Assembly (NCBI RefSeq): GCF_900105125.1
Contig: NZ_LT629750.1
Location: forward strand, 5,669,001 to 5,733,000
Direction of reading: 5' to 3'
Origin: Bradyrhizobium canariense
GTDB lineage: Bacteria; Pseudomonadota; Alphaproteobacteria; Rhizobiales; Xanthobacteraceae
DNA length: 64,000 bases
The position numbers were made by a program, and so were the translations under genes. Under the pieces are notes generated by a model that saw nothing but the letters and a program-made list of their open reading frames with translations, did not search any database and had not been told where the DNA came from. How positions within the stretch are numbered: position 1 is the stretch's first letter; every line of letters begins with the position of its first letter. Of this stretch, positions 9,869 to 17,314 are shown one piece after another.

Positions 9869-10162
9869 ATGTATGCCGCCATCCGTCAGGGCAAGGCAAA
9901 GACCGGTCAAGCCGAGGAACTGACGCGCCGGATCAAGGAAGGCGCGATTCCGATCATCAGCGATGTCGAAGGCTTCATGGCCTATTACGTGGTCTATGCG
10001 CCCGACGACACCGTGACCGCGATCAGCCTCTTCAACAATCATGCCGGCGCGGAGGAAGCCAACCGGCGCGCGCTCGCCTGGATCGAGACCGATCTCGCGC
10101 CGCTGCTCACCGGCCCCGCCACCGCGGTCGCCGGTCCTGTCATCGTGCATACGCTGGCGTGA
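9869..10162 (+). CDS. Small ABM-like dimeric alpha/beta barrel protein
   Basis: 97-residue protein (MYAAIRQGKAKTGQAEEL) with the beta-alpha-beta pattern of the dimeric alpha/beta-barrel fold: strand YAAIRQG, helix AEELTRRIKEGAIPII, strand GFMAYYVVYA and strand DTVTAISLF followed by a second helix. Related small proteins are antibiotic-biosynthesis-monooxygenase-like or stress proteins, but no catalytic residues can be assigned. ATG 9869 is supported by a strong GGGAGGAGGG upstream. Confidence 0.8.
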   Translation: MYAAIRQGKAKTGQAEELTRRIKEGAIPIISDVEGFMAYYVVYAPDDTVTAISLFNNHAGAEEANRRALAWIETDLAPLLTGPATAVAGPVIVHTLA

Positions 10163-10219
10163 GGGCTGGGTGTACGGCGTGTTCGTACGCAATGAAGTTA
10201 CGCGGATTCATCTAGGGCG

Positions 10220-10302
10220 TTATTGCGAGGAGCAAAGCGACGAAGCAATCCAGAATCGGCTCCACGGTTCTCTGGATTGCTTCGCTTCGCTCGCAATGAC
10301 GT
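10220..10302. repeat. Palindromic intergenic repeat
   Basis: Long imperfect inverted repeat: TTGCGAGGAGCAAAGCGACG and GAAGCAATCCAGA on the left pair with TCTGGATTGCTTC and GCTTCGCTCGCAATGACG on the right. This sequence type is very common in Bradyrhizobium intergenic regions. It lies between two convergent genes and may also terminate transcription. Confidence 0.8.
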
Positions 10303-10317
10303 TGCTGGTTTGCGCGC

Positions 10318-10758
10318 TCAAGCCTTTTTCACCATCTCCGCCACCGCGTGCATCGCGGCAATGTAGCCGTAGGGGCCCAGTCCGCAGATCACGCCGGTCG
10401 CGGCCGACGAGATCTTCGAATGCCGGTGATATTCGTCGCGGGCGTGGATGTTGGAAATGTGCACTTCCAGCGTCGGCCCCTCGAACGCCTTGATCGCATC
10501 GAGGATGGCGACCGAGGTGAAGGAATAGCCGGCCGGATTGATGATGATGGCGTCCGCGCTCTGCCGCGCCGACTGGATCAGGTCAACCAGCTCGCCCTCG
10601 TGGTTCGACTGATAAAACGAAAGCTCGAGCCCGAGCCTCGTCGCGTGCTGCTCGCAGTTTTCTTTGATCTGCGCCAGCGTCGTGGTGCCGTAGATATGCG
10701 GCTCGCGCACGCCCAAAAGATTCAGGTTGGGGCCGTTCAGGATCATCAATCGTGTCAT
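10318..10758 (-). CDS. aroQ: Type II 3-dehydroquinate dehydratase family protein, atypical active site
   Basis: 146 residues, the usual length for type II dehydroquinases, which convert 3-dehydroquinate to 3-dehydroshikimate. Family features are clear: LNGPNLNLLGVREPHIYG with the catalytic-loop Tyr23, INPAGYSFTSVA with Asn74, LEVHISNIHAR with His100, and GVICGLGPYGY. Two substrate-contact positions differ from the classical enzyme: Phe80 stands where NPGAYTHTS-type enzymes have His, and His111 where they have Arg (usually FRRHS, here YHRHS). It may therefore be a divergent paralogue rather than the shikimate-pathway enzyme. ATG 10758 has GGAGGAACC upstream. No other aro gene is near. Confidence 0.85.
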   Translation of the reverse strand: MTRLMILNGPNLNLLGVREPHIYGTTTLAQIKENCEQHATRLGLELSFYQSNHEGELVDLIQSARQSADAIIINPAGYSFTSVAILDAIKAFEGPTLEVHISNIHARDEYHRHSKISSAATGVICGLGPYGYIAAMHAVAEMVKKA

Positions 10759-10885
10759 GGTGGTTCCTCCTCCAGCAGGCAGCCGAACTAATTTATGTCC
10801 GGTGACGCGCACCGGGGGCGGCGGGGTCATCGTAACCGGGACGGAGCGCGGCGCAATCGGGCGGCGCGCGCCGCGGGCTCAATCA

Positions 10886-11001
10886 CCTCTCCCCTTGTGG
10901 GAGAGGTCGGATTGCATCGAAGATGCGATCCGGGTGAGGGGTTAAGGCCTAACGATAGACCGGGACCCCTCACCCCAGCCCTCTCCCACAAGGGGAGAGG
11001 G
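10886..11001. repeat. Mosaic palindromic repeat, CTCTCCCCTTGTGGGAGAGG family, copy 1
   Basis: Bounded by CCTCTCCCCTTGTGGGAGAGG-type palindromes at both ends, with an internal hairpin (ATTGCATCGAAGATGCGAT) and a GGGTGAGGGG / CCCCTCACCC pair flanking a central TAACGATAGACCG segment. Other copies are at 11611, 18584, 20467 and 34776. The architecture resembles Rhizobium intergenic mosaic elements. Confidence 0.8.
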
Positions 11002-11149
11002 AGCGCACTGCCGTTGCGGCGATATCGACCATTCGATTGTTTGGATCGAACTCCCATGCAGATTGTTGATTCGAATTTCAAAGAACTGAAGATGCACGCC
11101 AGCCTTCCCGCGGCGCGGATCGCGCCCGGGTTGCAGGAAGCGTTGGCCC

Positions 11150-11570
11150 AAAAAACCCAAGAGGGGAGAGAGGGCGCAGGGAATGCCGGGTGCGCGGCTG
11201 CACCCGCAGCCCCGTGTGCAAAAGTAGAAAGCACACGAGTTAGTCGCCACAGGTGAACCGGAGCGCGCCGGCATTCCCTGCGCAATGGTTTTAACGGCTT
11301 ATTCCGGGCTCTCCCCGGCGACCGGGCTTTGTTGTCGCCGTCATCGGTGTGATGCGAAGCATCATCGCCGATTTGATGCCAGCGTCGGGGCATCAGGACC
11401 ACACGGCTTCACCGTCCGCGCCCGCGTGCTCGTCTCACACGCTGCCGCGTCCACCGCATCCCGCCGCAACGTCCGTGACGACGCGTACGCCCCTCTCATC
11501 GAGGCGGGACGGCGCGGCAGGTGCCGGTGATTTGGCTTAGACGTCAAGCGGGGCGGGCGCGGCTGGAACA
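11150..11570. repeat. Dispersed Bradyrhizobium-type intergenic repeat
   Basis: This stretch encodes, in shifting frames, peptides such as AGIPCALSP, MVLTAYSGLSPATGLCC and FDASVGASGPHGFTVR. I recognise these as spurious ORFs annotated many times in Bradyrhizobium genomes, so the DNA is a dispersed repeat rather than a gene. No reading frame spans it. Together with the two flanking mosaic palindromes it fills the interval between the dehydroquinase gene and the barrel-like protein. Confidence 0.55.
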
Positions 11571-11610
11571 GGGCAGGTTTGGTTGAATCGCCTTGTCCGC
11601 ATGCTCCGTT

Positions 11611-11742
11611 GACCTCTCCCCGTCGGGGAGAGGTCGGATTGCGAAGCAATCCGGGTGAGGGGGCACACCTCTAACGATAGACCGTAACCCCTCACCCGGT
11701 TCGCATCTGACGATGCAAGCCGACCTCTCCCATGGGAGAGGT
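11611..11742. repeat. Mosaic palindromic repeat, copy 2
   Basis: Left end CCTCTCCCCGTCGGGGAGAGG, internal hairpin GGATTGCGAAGCAATCC, then GGGTGAGGGG, the TAACGATAGACCG core, CCCCTCACCC, a second small hairpin (GCATCTGACGATGC) and right end CCTCTCCCATGGGAGAGG. Its right end is 11 bases from the stop of the leftward gene at 11753, so it could also act as that gene's terminator. Confidence 0.8.
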
Positions 11743-11752
11743 GAAAGCGCTG

Positions 11753-12313
11753 CTACTGTCTGACGTAGCCGAGCCCGAGGGACAGGCTGACATTCGGCGC
11801 CGCCTGGAATTCGACGCCGCCATGCGCGCTATAGCCGGTCGGTGTGTTGGACGTGGAGTCGAACGGAGAGAAAGGGTTGCCGATGCCGGGGTTGAATTTC
11901 AGGGTGTCGACACCGCCATAGACCCGGAACGGCGAGCCGCCCGTCTCGTCCTGGAAGTTGTAGCCGAACTGTACGCCCTGGTAGGTGAGCGAGCCGATAT
12001 TGCCGAACGCGCCACCCTGGCTGAAGCCGTTCACGCCGAGACCCATGGCGCCGCCTTCGCTGCCGACAAACCAGCCGTTCGCAAAATTGGTGCGCGAATA
12101 GGAAAAGCCGTCGCCTCCGGCACTGAAGTCAAGGCTCGGAAAGTTGCCGTAGCTGTTCAGGCTCTGGACGCCGGCCGGATTGCCGCCGAAGCCGAAGGGG
12201 CCGCCCGGGATCCAGTAGCTCAAAGGGGCGACCTGGGCGTGGGCCGCTTGCCCGCCCAGGCAGAGCGCCACCAATCCGAATATGAAACCTGATCTGCCCG
12301 GGAACATGGACAT
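11753..12313 (-). CDS. Secreted protein, possible outer-membrane beta-barrel
   Basis: 186 residues with a clear signal peptide (SGFIFGLVALCLGGQAAHAQ, cleavage after AHA). The mature part is rich in Gly, Ser, Asn and aromatic residues with alternating patterns such as YQGVQFGYNFQDE and SLSLGLGYVRQ, as in small outer-membrane barrels or surface proteins. I do not recognise a named family. The start is uncertain between ATG 12313, ATG 12307 and TTG 12328. Confidence 0.65.
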   Translation of the reverse strand: MSMFPGRSGFIFGLVALCLGGQAAHAQVAPLSYWIPGGPFGFGGNPAGVQSLNSYGNFPSLDFSAGGDGFSYSRTNFANGWFVGSEGGAMGLGVNGFSQGGAFGNIGSLTYQGVQFGYNFQDETGGSPFRVYGGVDTLKFNPGIGNPFSPFDSTSNTPTGYSAHGGVEFQAAPNVSLSLGLGYVRQ

Positions 12314-12589
12314 CCGCGCCACTGTCAACTGTCCGGAAATTATACCCTGCAGAGATCAGGAATGCCAGTGCGGCGCGGATTGCAGCCGCCGCGTGCCCAA
12401 CGTCAGTGACCATCGTGATGTGGCCCCCTTCGGGGCATGGATTGACGGGAGTCCTAAAGCTGATTTTAGCAACGCGAGCAGCAAAATATTTTCAGGACAG
12501 TGCCTGACAAGAATTCACTGATTTACCCGTCGGGCCGATCAGTTCGCCCGCTTGTTCACAATCCAGATTGTCGCCAATCAGCGGAAATC

Positions 12590-13279
12590 TCAAACTGATT
12601 TCGAAGTCGCTAGTTCGATCCTGAGAGTATTGATCTCTGTCCAAAAAGCTCGCAGATCAGCTGACGGCAAAGGCAAAATGAAGGCGCACTTGTTGCCGAG
12701 TCCATTAAACGAAGTTCCCACGGAATAGGCATTCTGTGAATCCTTTATCCAAACGCGATCGTGGATATCGTCGGTCTTGTAGGACTTCACCCTTATATTC
12801 CTTCGTTTGAACAATTGATTTAGCCCATTCGCCACCGCCGGGGTTCGTTTTCGCTTACCTGAGAATATCTCCAGGCTCTTTAGCGTTGTCGGCAATACGC
12901 TATCAACAGCATCAACATAGTCGTCGGAGGATCGCGTTCCGCTCAAAAAGAGGAAGTACGGATCGCAAATGATAAGATGAGGAGTGCCCGCCAAACAGGC
13001 GCCTAGATTAACAAGAGCGTCCGCTCGTGCCGTCGGGCCTATCCCAGTGATGAGCTCGACAACGTTCTCACCCTCTGCTCCTGCAAAGCGGCATCGACCG
13101 TACTCATGCCGACCTAGAAGCTGATCAACCTTATCTTCGATTTTTGAGAGGATGCGCACCAGCTCACGATCGAAAAATAATGGAATAGTTTCGATCTCGA
13201 GATCAAAATCCAACCCTTCAGCCTCCATCCTGAGGACGAGTTCCTGTAGAACCTCCAAGATCTGTCTGCGTGATGGCAT
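12590..13279 (-). CDS. Phospholipase D-like protein with a single HxR-type HKD motif
   Basis: 229-residue protein, last gene of the Z1/methyltransferase operon. The C-terminal half carries one HKD-type motif in which Arg replaces Lys: His173-x-Arg175-x4-Asp180 followed by Gly188-Thr-Ser190-Phe-Asn192 (HDRVWIKD...GTSFNG). The upstream strand HLIICDPYF (101-109) fits the PLD-fold core. Single-motif PLD enzymes act as dimers and include nucleases such as Nuc and BfiI, so a nuclease or nucleic-acid-binding effector is a reasonable guess. The N-terminal 80 residues are helical and unassigned. GGGGGA lies upstream of ATG 13279. Base composition is lower in GC than the flanks. The gap to the methyltransferase gene is 164 bases. 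Confidence 0.7.
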   Translation of the reverse strand: MPSRRQILEVLQELVLRMEAEGLDFDLEIETIPLFFDRELVRILSKIEDKVDQLLGRHEYGRCRFAGAEGENVVELITGIGPTARADALVNLGACLAGTPHLIICDPYFLFLSGTRSSDDYVDAVDSVLPTTLKSLEIFSGKRKRTPAVANGLNQLFKRRNIRVKSYKTDDIHDRVWIKDSQNAYSVGTSFNGLGNKCAFILPLPSADLRAFWTEINTLRIELATSKSV

Positions 13280-13443
13280 GGTGTATCCCCCAATCGCTGC
13301 CGCCTGCGTCTACAAACCCCGGGCTGTTGTTGATGACCCTGCGCCCGATCGGCAAGTTGGTAGGTTGCTACCGCAAACGTCGCGCGGACGATTGTTGAAA
13401 CCGTTGTGAATCGAACTGACGGATCAATAAGGACTAGCCAGCA

Positions 13444-14694
13444 CTATGGGGCGAATGATGCAGACTTCGTAAATGATAAGATAACCTCGCGCCGCATTCG
13501 TCCACCCAAAGCTTCGGGCGCATTCTGTAGCGTGGGCGGTGGCAGATAACGGCGGTTAGCTGGAAGTTGGCGCGCGCGTCGGCTTTCGGTCTTCAACCCA
13601 CATAGCTCCGCGACCGCCGACACAATCTTGGCATTCGGAATAAACGTGCCACGAACCGTATTCTCGCCCACTACATAGACGGCTTTACCGCCAGGGGCGA
13701 GCACTCGAGCAGCTTCGTGAACCGCGCAGCGCATATCCTCGATGTAATGAGCCAGGACTCCTTCATGACGCGAAGAAAGCTTGGGAGTGAGTTTTAGGTC
13801 GGCAATAATTTTCTTAATTACCTCATTTTCATTGGCGTCTTGATCTCCACTTTCAGTTCCGACGCTCTCTGTTCTGATGCCGCTCAATTCTGCGATCGAG
13901 TAGCCCATCCATACCAGCGAGAATTTGCTACATCGTATGTAGTCGATTGCATTCAGGTATGGAGGTGATGTCAAAACAAGGTCGATCGTGCCGCTAGCGA
14001 TGGAAAGGTTTCGGGCGTCACCTAGCGACACTGTGGCGGCTGGCCCTTGATCGGGTTGGTCGCTGAGGATGCAATTCTTGAGCACGTGGTGAACAGCGGC
14101 AAGAAATTTATTGAATGGCTTGACGGGCGCGCGATGAAATACTTTGTGTGGCCGACTATGTGATAGGTCCATCGCCAAAGACGCGCCGGATTGCTTAGTT
14201 ATAATGAGGCGCGAAAAAGCACACCAGAGTGCGTCTCGAACGCGATCATCTCTAACGCTATGTATCGCTTCCGCGAGCGACGCTAATTGACGTCTTGCAT
14301 ATTCATCAAACCAATAACGAACGAACTTTCGCGTTTCAAAATCCGCGTGGCGCGGGTACGATTCACTTGCGCGACGAAGAGAAAAATCATCCTTTGCTCG
14401 CTTGAGCACCTCGGCGGCCTTATGTTCGACTCTGCTAACATGGACCGGGGTTGTCCAAACGCGAGCGAGAAGAACGGCGAGGGGGTCAATGTCGATGCCT
14501 ACCGCTGTGTGACCGTGGGCGCGCGCGACGGCGAGTACCGTGCCCGATCCCATCATGGGGTCGAGCACGCGAATTGGCTCTGGTTCTGCGGAGATAATAT
14601 CGAGGGCAATTCCCGGAGCCATTCGGGCTGGGAAAGGATGAACAGGATCGCGTCCGAGCGTTTCGTGGATCGTCTTCTGGTAGCTTTTACTCAC
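13444..14694 (-). CDS. Site-specific DNA methyltransferase (TSPPY type)
   Basis: 416 residues. Predicted S-adenosylmethionine-dependent DNA amino-methyltransferase (N4-cytosine or N6-adenine). The AdoMet motif I is DPMMGSGTVLA (residues 45-55) followed by the acidic end of strand 2 in GIDIDP (67-71); the catalytic motif IV is TSPPYLNAIDYIR (242-254). The order motif I, about 190 residues, then motif IV is the alpha-like arrangement with the middle part as a possible target-recognition region; TSPPY is commonest in N4-cytosine enzymes. The start is GTG 14694. It lies 36 bases after the small gene at 14731 in one leftward operon, presumably protecting host DNA from the other products. Confidence 0.9.
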   Translation of the reverse strand: MSKSYQKTIHETLGRDPVHPFPARMAPGIALDIISAEPEPIRVLDPMMGSGTVLAVARAHGHTAVGIDIDPLAVLLARVWTTPVHVSRVEHKAAEVLKRAKDDFSLRRASESYPRHADFETRKFVRYWFDEYARRQLASLAEAIHSVRDDRVRDALWCAFSRLIITKQSGASLAMDLSHSRPHKVFHRAPVKPFNKFLAAVHHVLKNCILSDQPDQGPAATVSLGDARNLSIASGTIDLVLTSPPYLNAIDYIRCSKFSLVWMGYSIAELSGIRTESVGTESGDQDANENEVIKKIIADLKLTPKLSSRHEGVLAHYIEDMRCAVHEAARVLAPGGKAVYVVGENTVRGTFIPNAKIVSAVAELCGLKTESRRARQLPANRRYLPPPTLQNAPEALGGRMRREVILSFTKSASFAP

Positions 14695-14730
14695 GGGTTA
14701 CCCCGGAGCCGAGAGATACGAATCGTCACT

Positions 14731-15207
14731 TCAAATTGCAGCATATCGCTCTCGCACTCGCGCCTTTAGAGTTTCTGGAATCACTCCGATCCCTCTTGAG
14801 ACTTTGTATTGCAGCTCTCCCCTATTCCCGGCGAGGTCATACTGTGCTCTCGGTGGCCGCGTGACGCTAACCCAAGCGTTCTCGCTTTCATGGAAGCTGA
14901 CGATGGTATGAAGGTCGGCAAATGATAATGTAACGAGGCCGTCCGTCCCACAAACGAACACCACAAACGAATCGGGAAACCTTTGCTCGAGGTCGAGGAG
15001 GTCAGCTGCTTGGTCGATCGTGAACGAGAAGCGCCAAGGCGACATTCTTTTCGAGGAATGTTTTACGTAGACGCCAACTCTACCATTCACCACAAACGCA
15101 TTAATGCGTCCCTCACGCACAAATGGTCGAAAGGAGACCGAATAGTCGGTCTCGACTGCCAATTGCCGAAGCACGACGCCTTGGTAAAACTCATATTCAT
15201 CGAGCAT
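14731..15207 (-). CDS. Small operon protein of unknown fold, possible restriction-nuclease-like domain
   Basis: 158 residues (MLDEYEFYQGVVLRQL). Its ATG lies inside the stop region of the Z1 gene (11-base overlap, 15197-15207), so translation is probably coupled. The central pattern INAFVVNGRVGVYVKHS, then KRMSPWRFSF, then DSFVVFVCGTDGLVTLS alternates strands and helices with a lysine near the end of a strand (YVK), which is compatible with a PD-(D/E)xK-like core. I cannot place the acidic residues securely, so this is only a guess from pattern and context. Lower GC, like its neighbours. Confidence 0.6.
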   Translation of the reverse strand: MLDEYEFYQGVVLRQLAVETDYSVSFRPFVREGRINAFVVNGRVGVYVKHSSKRMSPWRFSFTIDQAADLLDLEQRFPDSFVVFVCGTDGLVTLSFADLHTIVSFHESENAWVSVTRPPRAQYDLAGNRGELQYKVSRGIGVIPETLKARVRERYAAI

Positions 15208-17026
15208 TTTTTGCGTTCTTCAGAAAGCTAATGTTGCCATCGAACTTGTAGATAACTCGCGCCTTGTTTTGACCATTGAAGAAAATCTTGAAGTGATGCA
15301 CGGCGTCAGGAAAATCGCGTCGAACTTGCCCGAATAAGCCCTTCGTTCGTTCGATCTTGACCTTGTCGGCGTCTTTCATGTGTTCGATCGTGCTGGATGG
15401 GTGGACCGCTATAGAACTGGGGCCATTTGGAAGGATGCGCTGCACATAGCGAATCAGATAGTCGGGTAAAGAGTCGCTCCCGATCTTATGCTGTAATTGC
15501 TTGAGGCAAACGAGGGGGTCGTTAGTCTGTTTAATAATCAGTTCGATTTCGGGAGAGTAGTCAAAAATGGGAAACGACATCTCTCCTTTATCAAGCAGTA
15601 CATTTGCCTTATCGATGCTGCTTGACGCCACCGCCGCGATGCGTTGGTCAGCAAGCCAAACAGGCGATCCCTTCTTGGTTTTAATGGCTTCGAGCGCGAG
15701 CTTGTGAAAGACGAAGCAGCGTTGCCAATCGAGATACAGTTGCTCAGGGATTGTTAGTTCAAAGTGCGGGAGGTGCTTCTTGCGCGACCCGAACATGCGT
15801 GCCCGCTGGATATACGTGTCTTGCTGTATCTTATGTTTTGAATCTCGTGTGAAGAACATCGAAAGCAAATTGTCGAACGTTACTCCACGGGAGACTATGT
15901 TGCCTCCGATGACGAACGTGAACATAGCCGCCGGTGATGTTGCCGATTTGAAGTCGACGTTTTTATCTCGCTCGCTATTCATTATGATAGTTGTTGTCTG
16001 ATCGCAATTCCGGACAATGTATCCGAGTATCCGACCAGATTGTTCAGCGCCGTAAAGCTTGGCGGCGATTTTATCGAGTTCGTGCGTGTAAGCCTCGAAT
16101 TTTTTGGAATGAACATCGGACAGCGCGTTCATTACATCGTCAATTGGCTTCTTGTCTGATCTGTGATCAAGCTTCTTGCCACTTGTATGAATTAGCATTG
16201 AGAAGTTTTCGTCGGTGCCGGTCGATAAGTTAAGCGCGGCCACTCGGACAAGGAATCGGAAAATGGCTTCACGCAGATACTTCGGACTATCGTCGGAGTC
16301 AGGCAAGGTCTGCAGCGAAAAACCAAGTTCGGTATCGAGTGGAAAGAATACGTCTTGCCCGGTGTAGGCATCGTGAGGTGGGAAATTGACCCACTTTTCA
16401 TTATCGTTATCGAATGTATTGTTGAGATCCAATCGCGCAGGCGTTGCGGTAACTCCAATGTAGATGCCGTCGCGGCTGATCAGCTGCTTTATTAAGGCGT
16501 TGATGCGCGTTACATCGCCTTTGTTGATCAGCGCATTCGGTGTAGCGAAATCGGCCTCATCATCGATGATGACCTTTTTCCGTACTCTCTCTAGTTTTTG
16601 GTTCAGTTTGGCGAGGTCGCTTGCGTTCTTCTTGCAAAATACAACGTGAAAGCCGGTAGCGAACGAATACTCTGGATCGATAACGTCGGAAAAATTCCGG
16701 GCGGCAGGCGACAGATTAGATCGTTGAAATCGATCGAGGTTTTGCTGAAGTAACTGCACGCTATCATTTAGCAGGTGAATGATAACGTGATGCCCGTCGT
16801 CCAGAAGCTTTGCGGTAAGGCAGATCATCATTTCCGTCTTGCCGCTTTGCGGTTCGCCGTAAATGACGAAGGAATTTGTGTCGGCTTGCAAGGTGTCGCA
16901 CGCACTCGAAACTGCTGCTTCGATGCATGACGTCTGTTTGCCTAGCTTTTTAAGACGGCTAAGCTGAGCTTGGTATCGGTCACGCTGAGCTGCGATTTGC
17001 CTCAGTTTGTTGACGTCGATGGCCAC
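15197..17026 (-). CDS. Z1 domain helicase-like ATPase
   Basis: 609 residues, first gene of the four-gene leftward operon. A superfamily II-like ATPase: Walker A GEPQSGKTE (residues 57-65), Walker B IIDDEADF (about 153-160), GVTATPAR (motif III-like, from about 191), then the Z1 signature IGGNIVSRGVTFDNL (about 373-387) and a motif VI-like QRARMFGSR (407-415). Known Z1 proteins occur in restriction-like loci with methyltransferases, MORC/MutL-type ATPases and nucleases. GTG 17026 is preferred over the in-frame ATG at 17071 because AGGGGG lies six bases upstream. A possible -10 (TATGAT, minus strand, 17058-17063) lies further up. The sample 15241-15300 is 24/60 GC, against 35/60 in 17581-17640. 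Confidence 0.9.
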   Translation of the reverse strand: MAIDVNKLRQIAAQRDRYQAQLSRLKKLGKQTSCIEAAVSSACDTLQADTNSFVIYGEPQSGKTEMMICLTAKLLDDGHHVIIHLLNDSVQLLQQNLDRFQRSNLSPAARNFSDVIDPEYSFATGFHVVFCKKNASDLAKLNQKLERVRKKVIIDDEADFATPNALINKGDVTRINALIKQLISRDGIYIGVTATPARLDLNNTFDNDNEKWVNFPPHDAYTGQDVFFPLDTELGFSLQTLPDSDDSPKYLREAIFRFLVRVAALNLSTGTDENFSMLIHTSGKKLDHRSDKKPIDDVMNALSDVHSKKFEAYTHELDKIAAKLYGAEQSGRILGYIVRNCDQTTTIIMNSERDKNVDFKSATSPAAMFTFVIGGNIVSRGVTFDNLLSMFFTRDSKHKIQQDTYIQRARMFGSRKKHLPHFELTIPEQLYLDWQRCFVFHKLALEAIKTKKGSPVWLADQRIAAVASSSIDKANVLLDKGEMSFPIFDYSPEIELIIKQTNDPLVCLKQLQHKIGSDSLPDYLIRYVQRILPNGPSSIAVHPSSTIEHMKDADKVKIERTKGLFGQVRRDFPDAVHHFKIFFNGQNKARVIYKFDGNISFLKNAKNAR

Positions 17027-17314
17027 AAAGCCCCCTACTCGAATCCCCACGTGTACGATCATAGCGAGCATTAAGTCTGCGGGAAAGCCAGAAGGCGTGT
17101 CGCAATGTCATTCAAAAGTCGCGTGAGGGTGGTCGTTTGGTCGAGACGAGCGGGCTGACATTCCGCTCCCCAACGCGTCGCCGCGCTTCACCGGATACCG
17201 CACGGCCTTGATCGACACGTTACACGCCGGACCGCGCCCGGCCCGGCATTGCCGAAGCGCCAAAACCCTGCAATCAATGTCCCCCAATCAAAACAAGAAG
17301 TTAGGGGAGGCATC

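Noticed and set aside
11285..11530. 81-residue open frame beginning MVLTAYSGLSP
   Set aside because: The sequence matches a dispersed repeat commonly mis-annotated as protein; no ribosome-binding site and the frame shifts across copies.
13280..13443. Search for an integrase, transposase or tRNA at the edges of the Z1/methyltransferase block
   Set aside because: Neither this gap nor 17027-17314 contains a mobility gene, tRNA or direct repeat that I can see, so I do not claim a defined mobile element.
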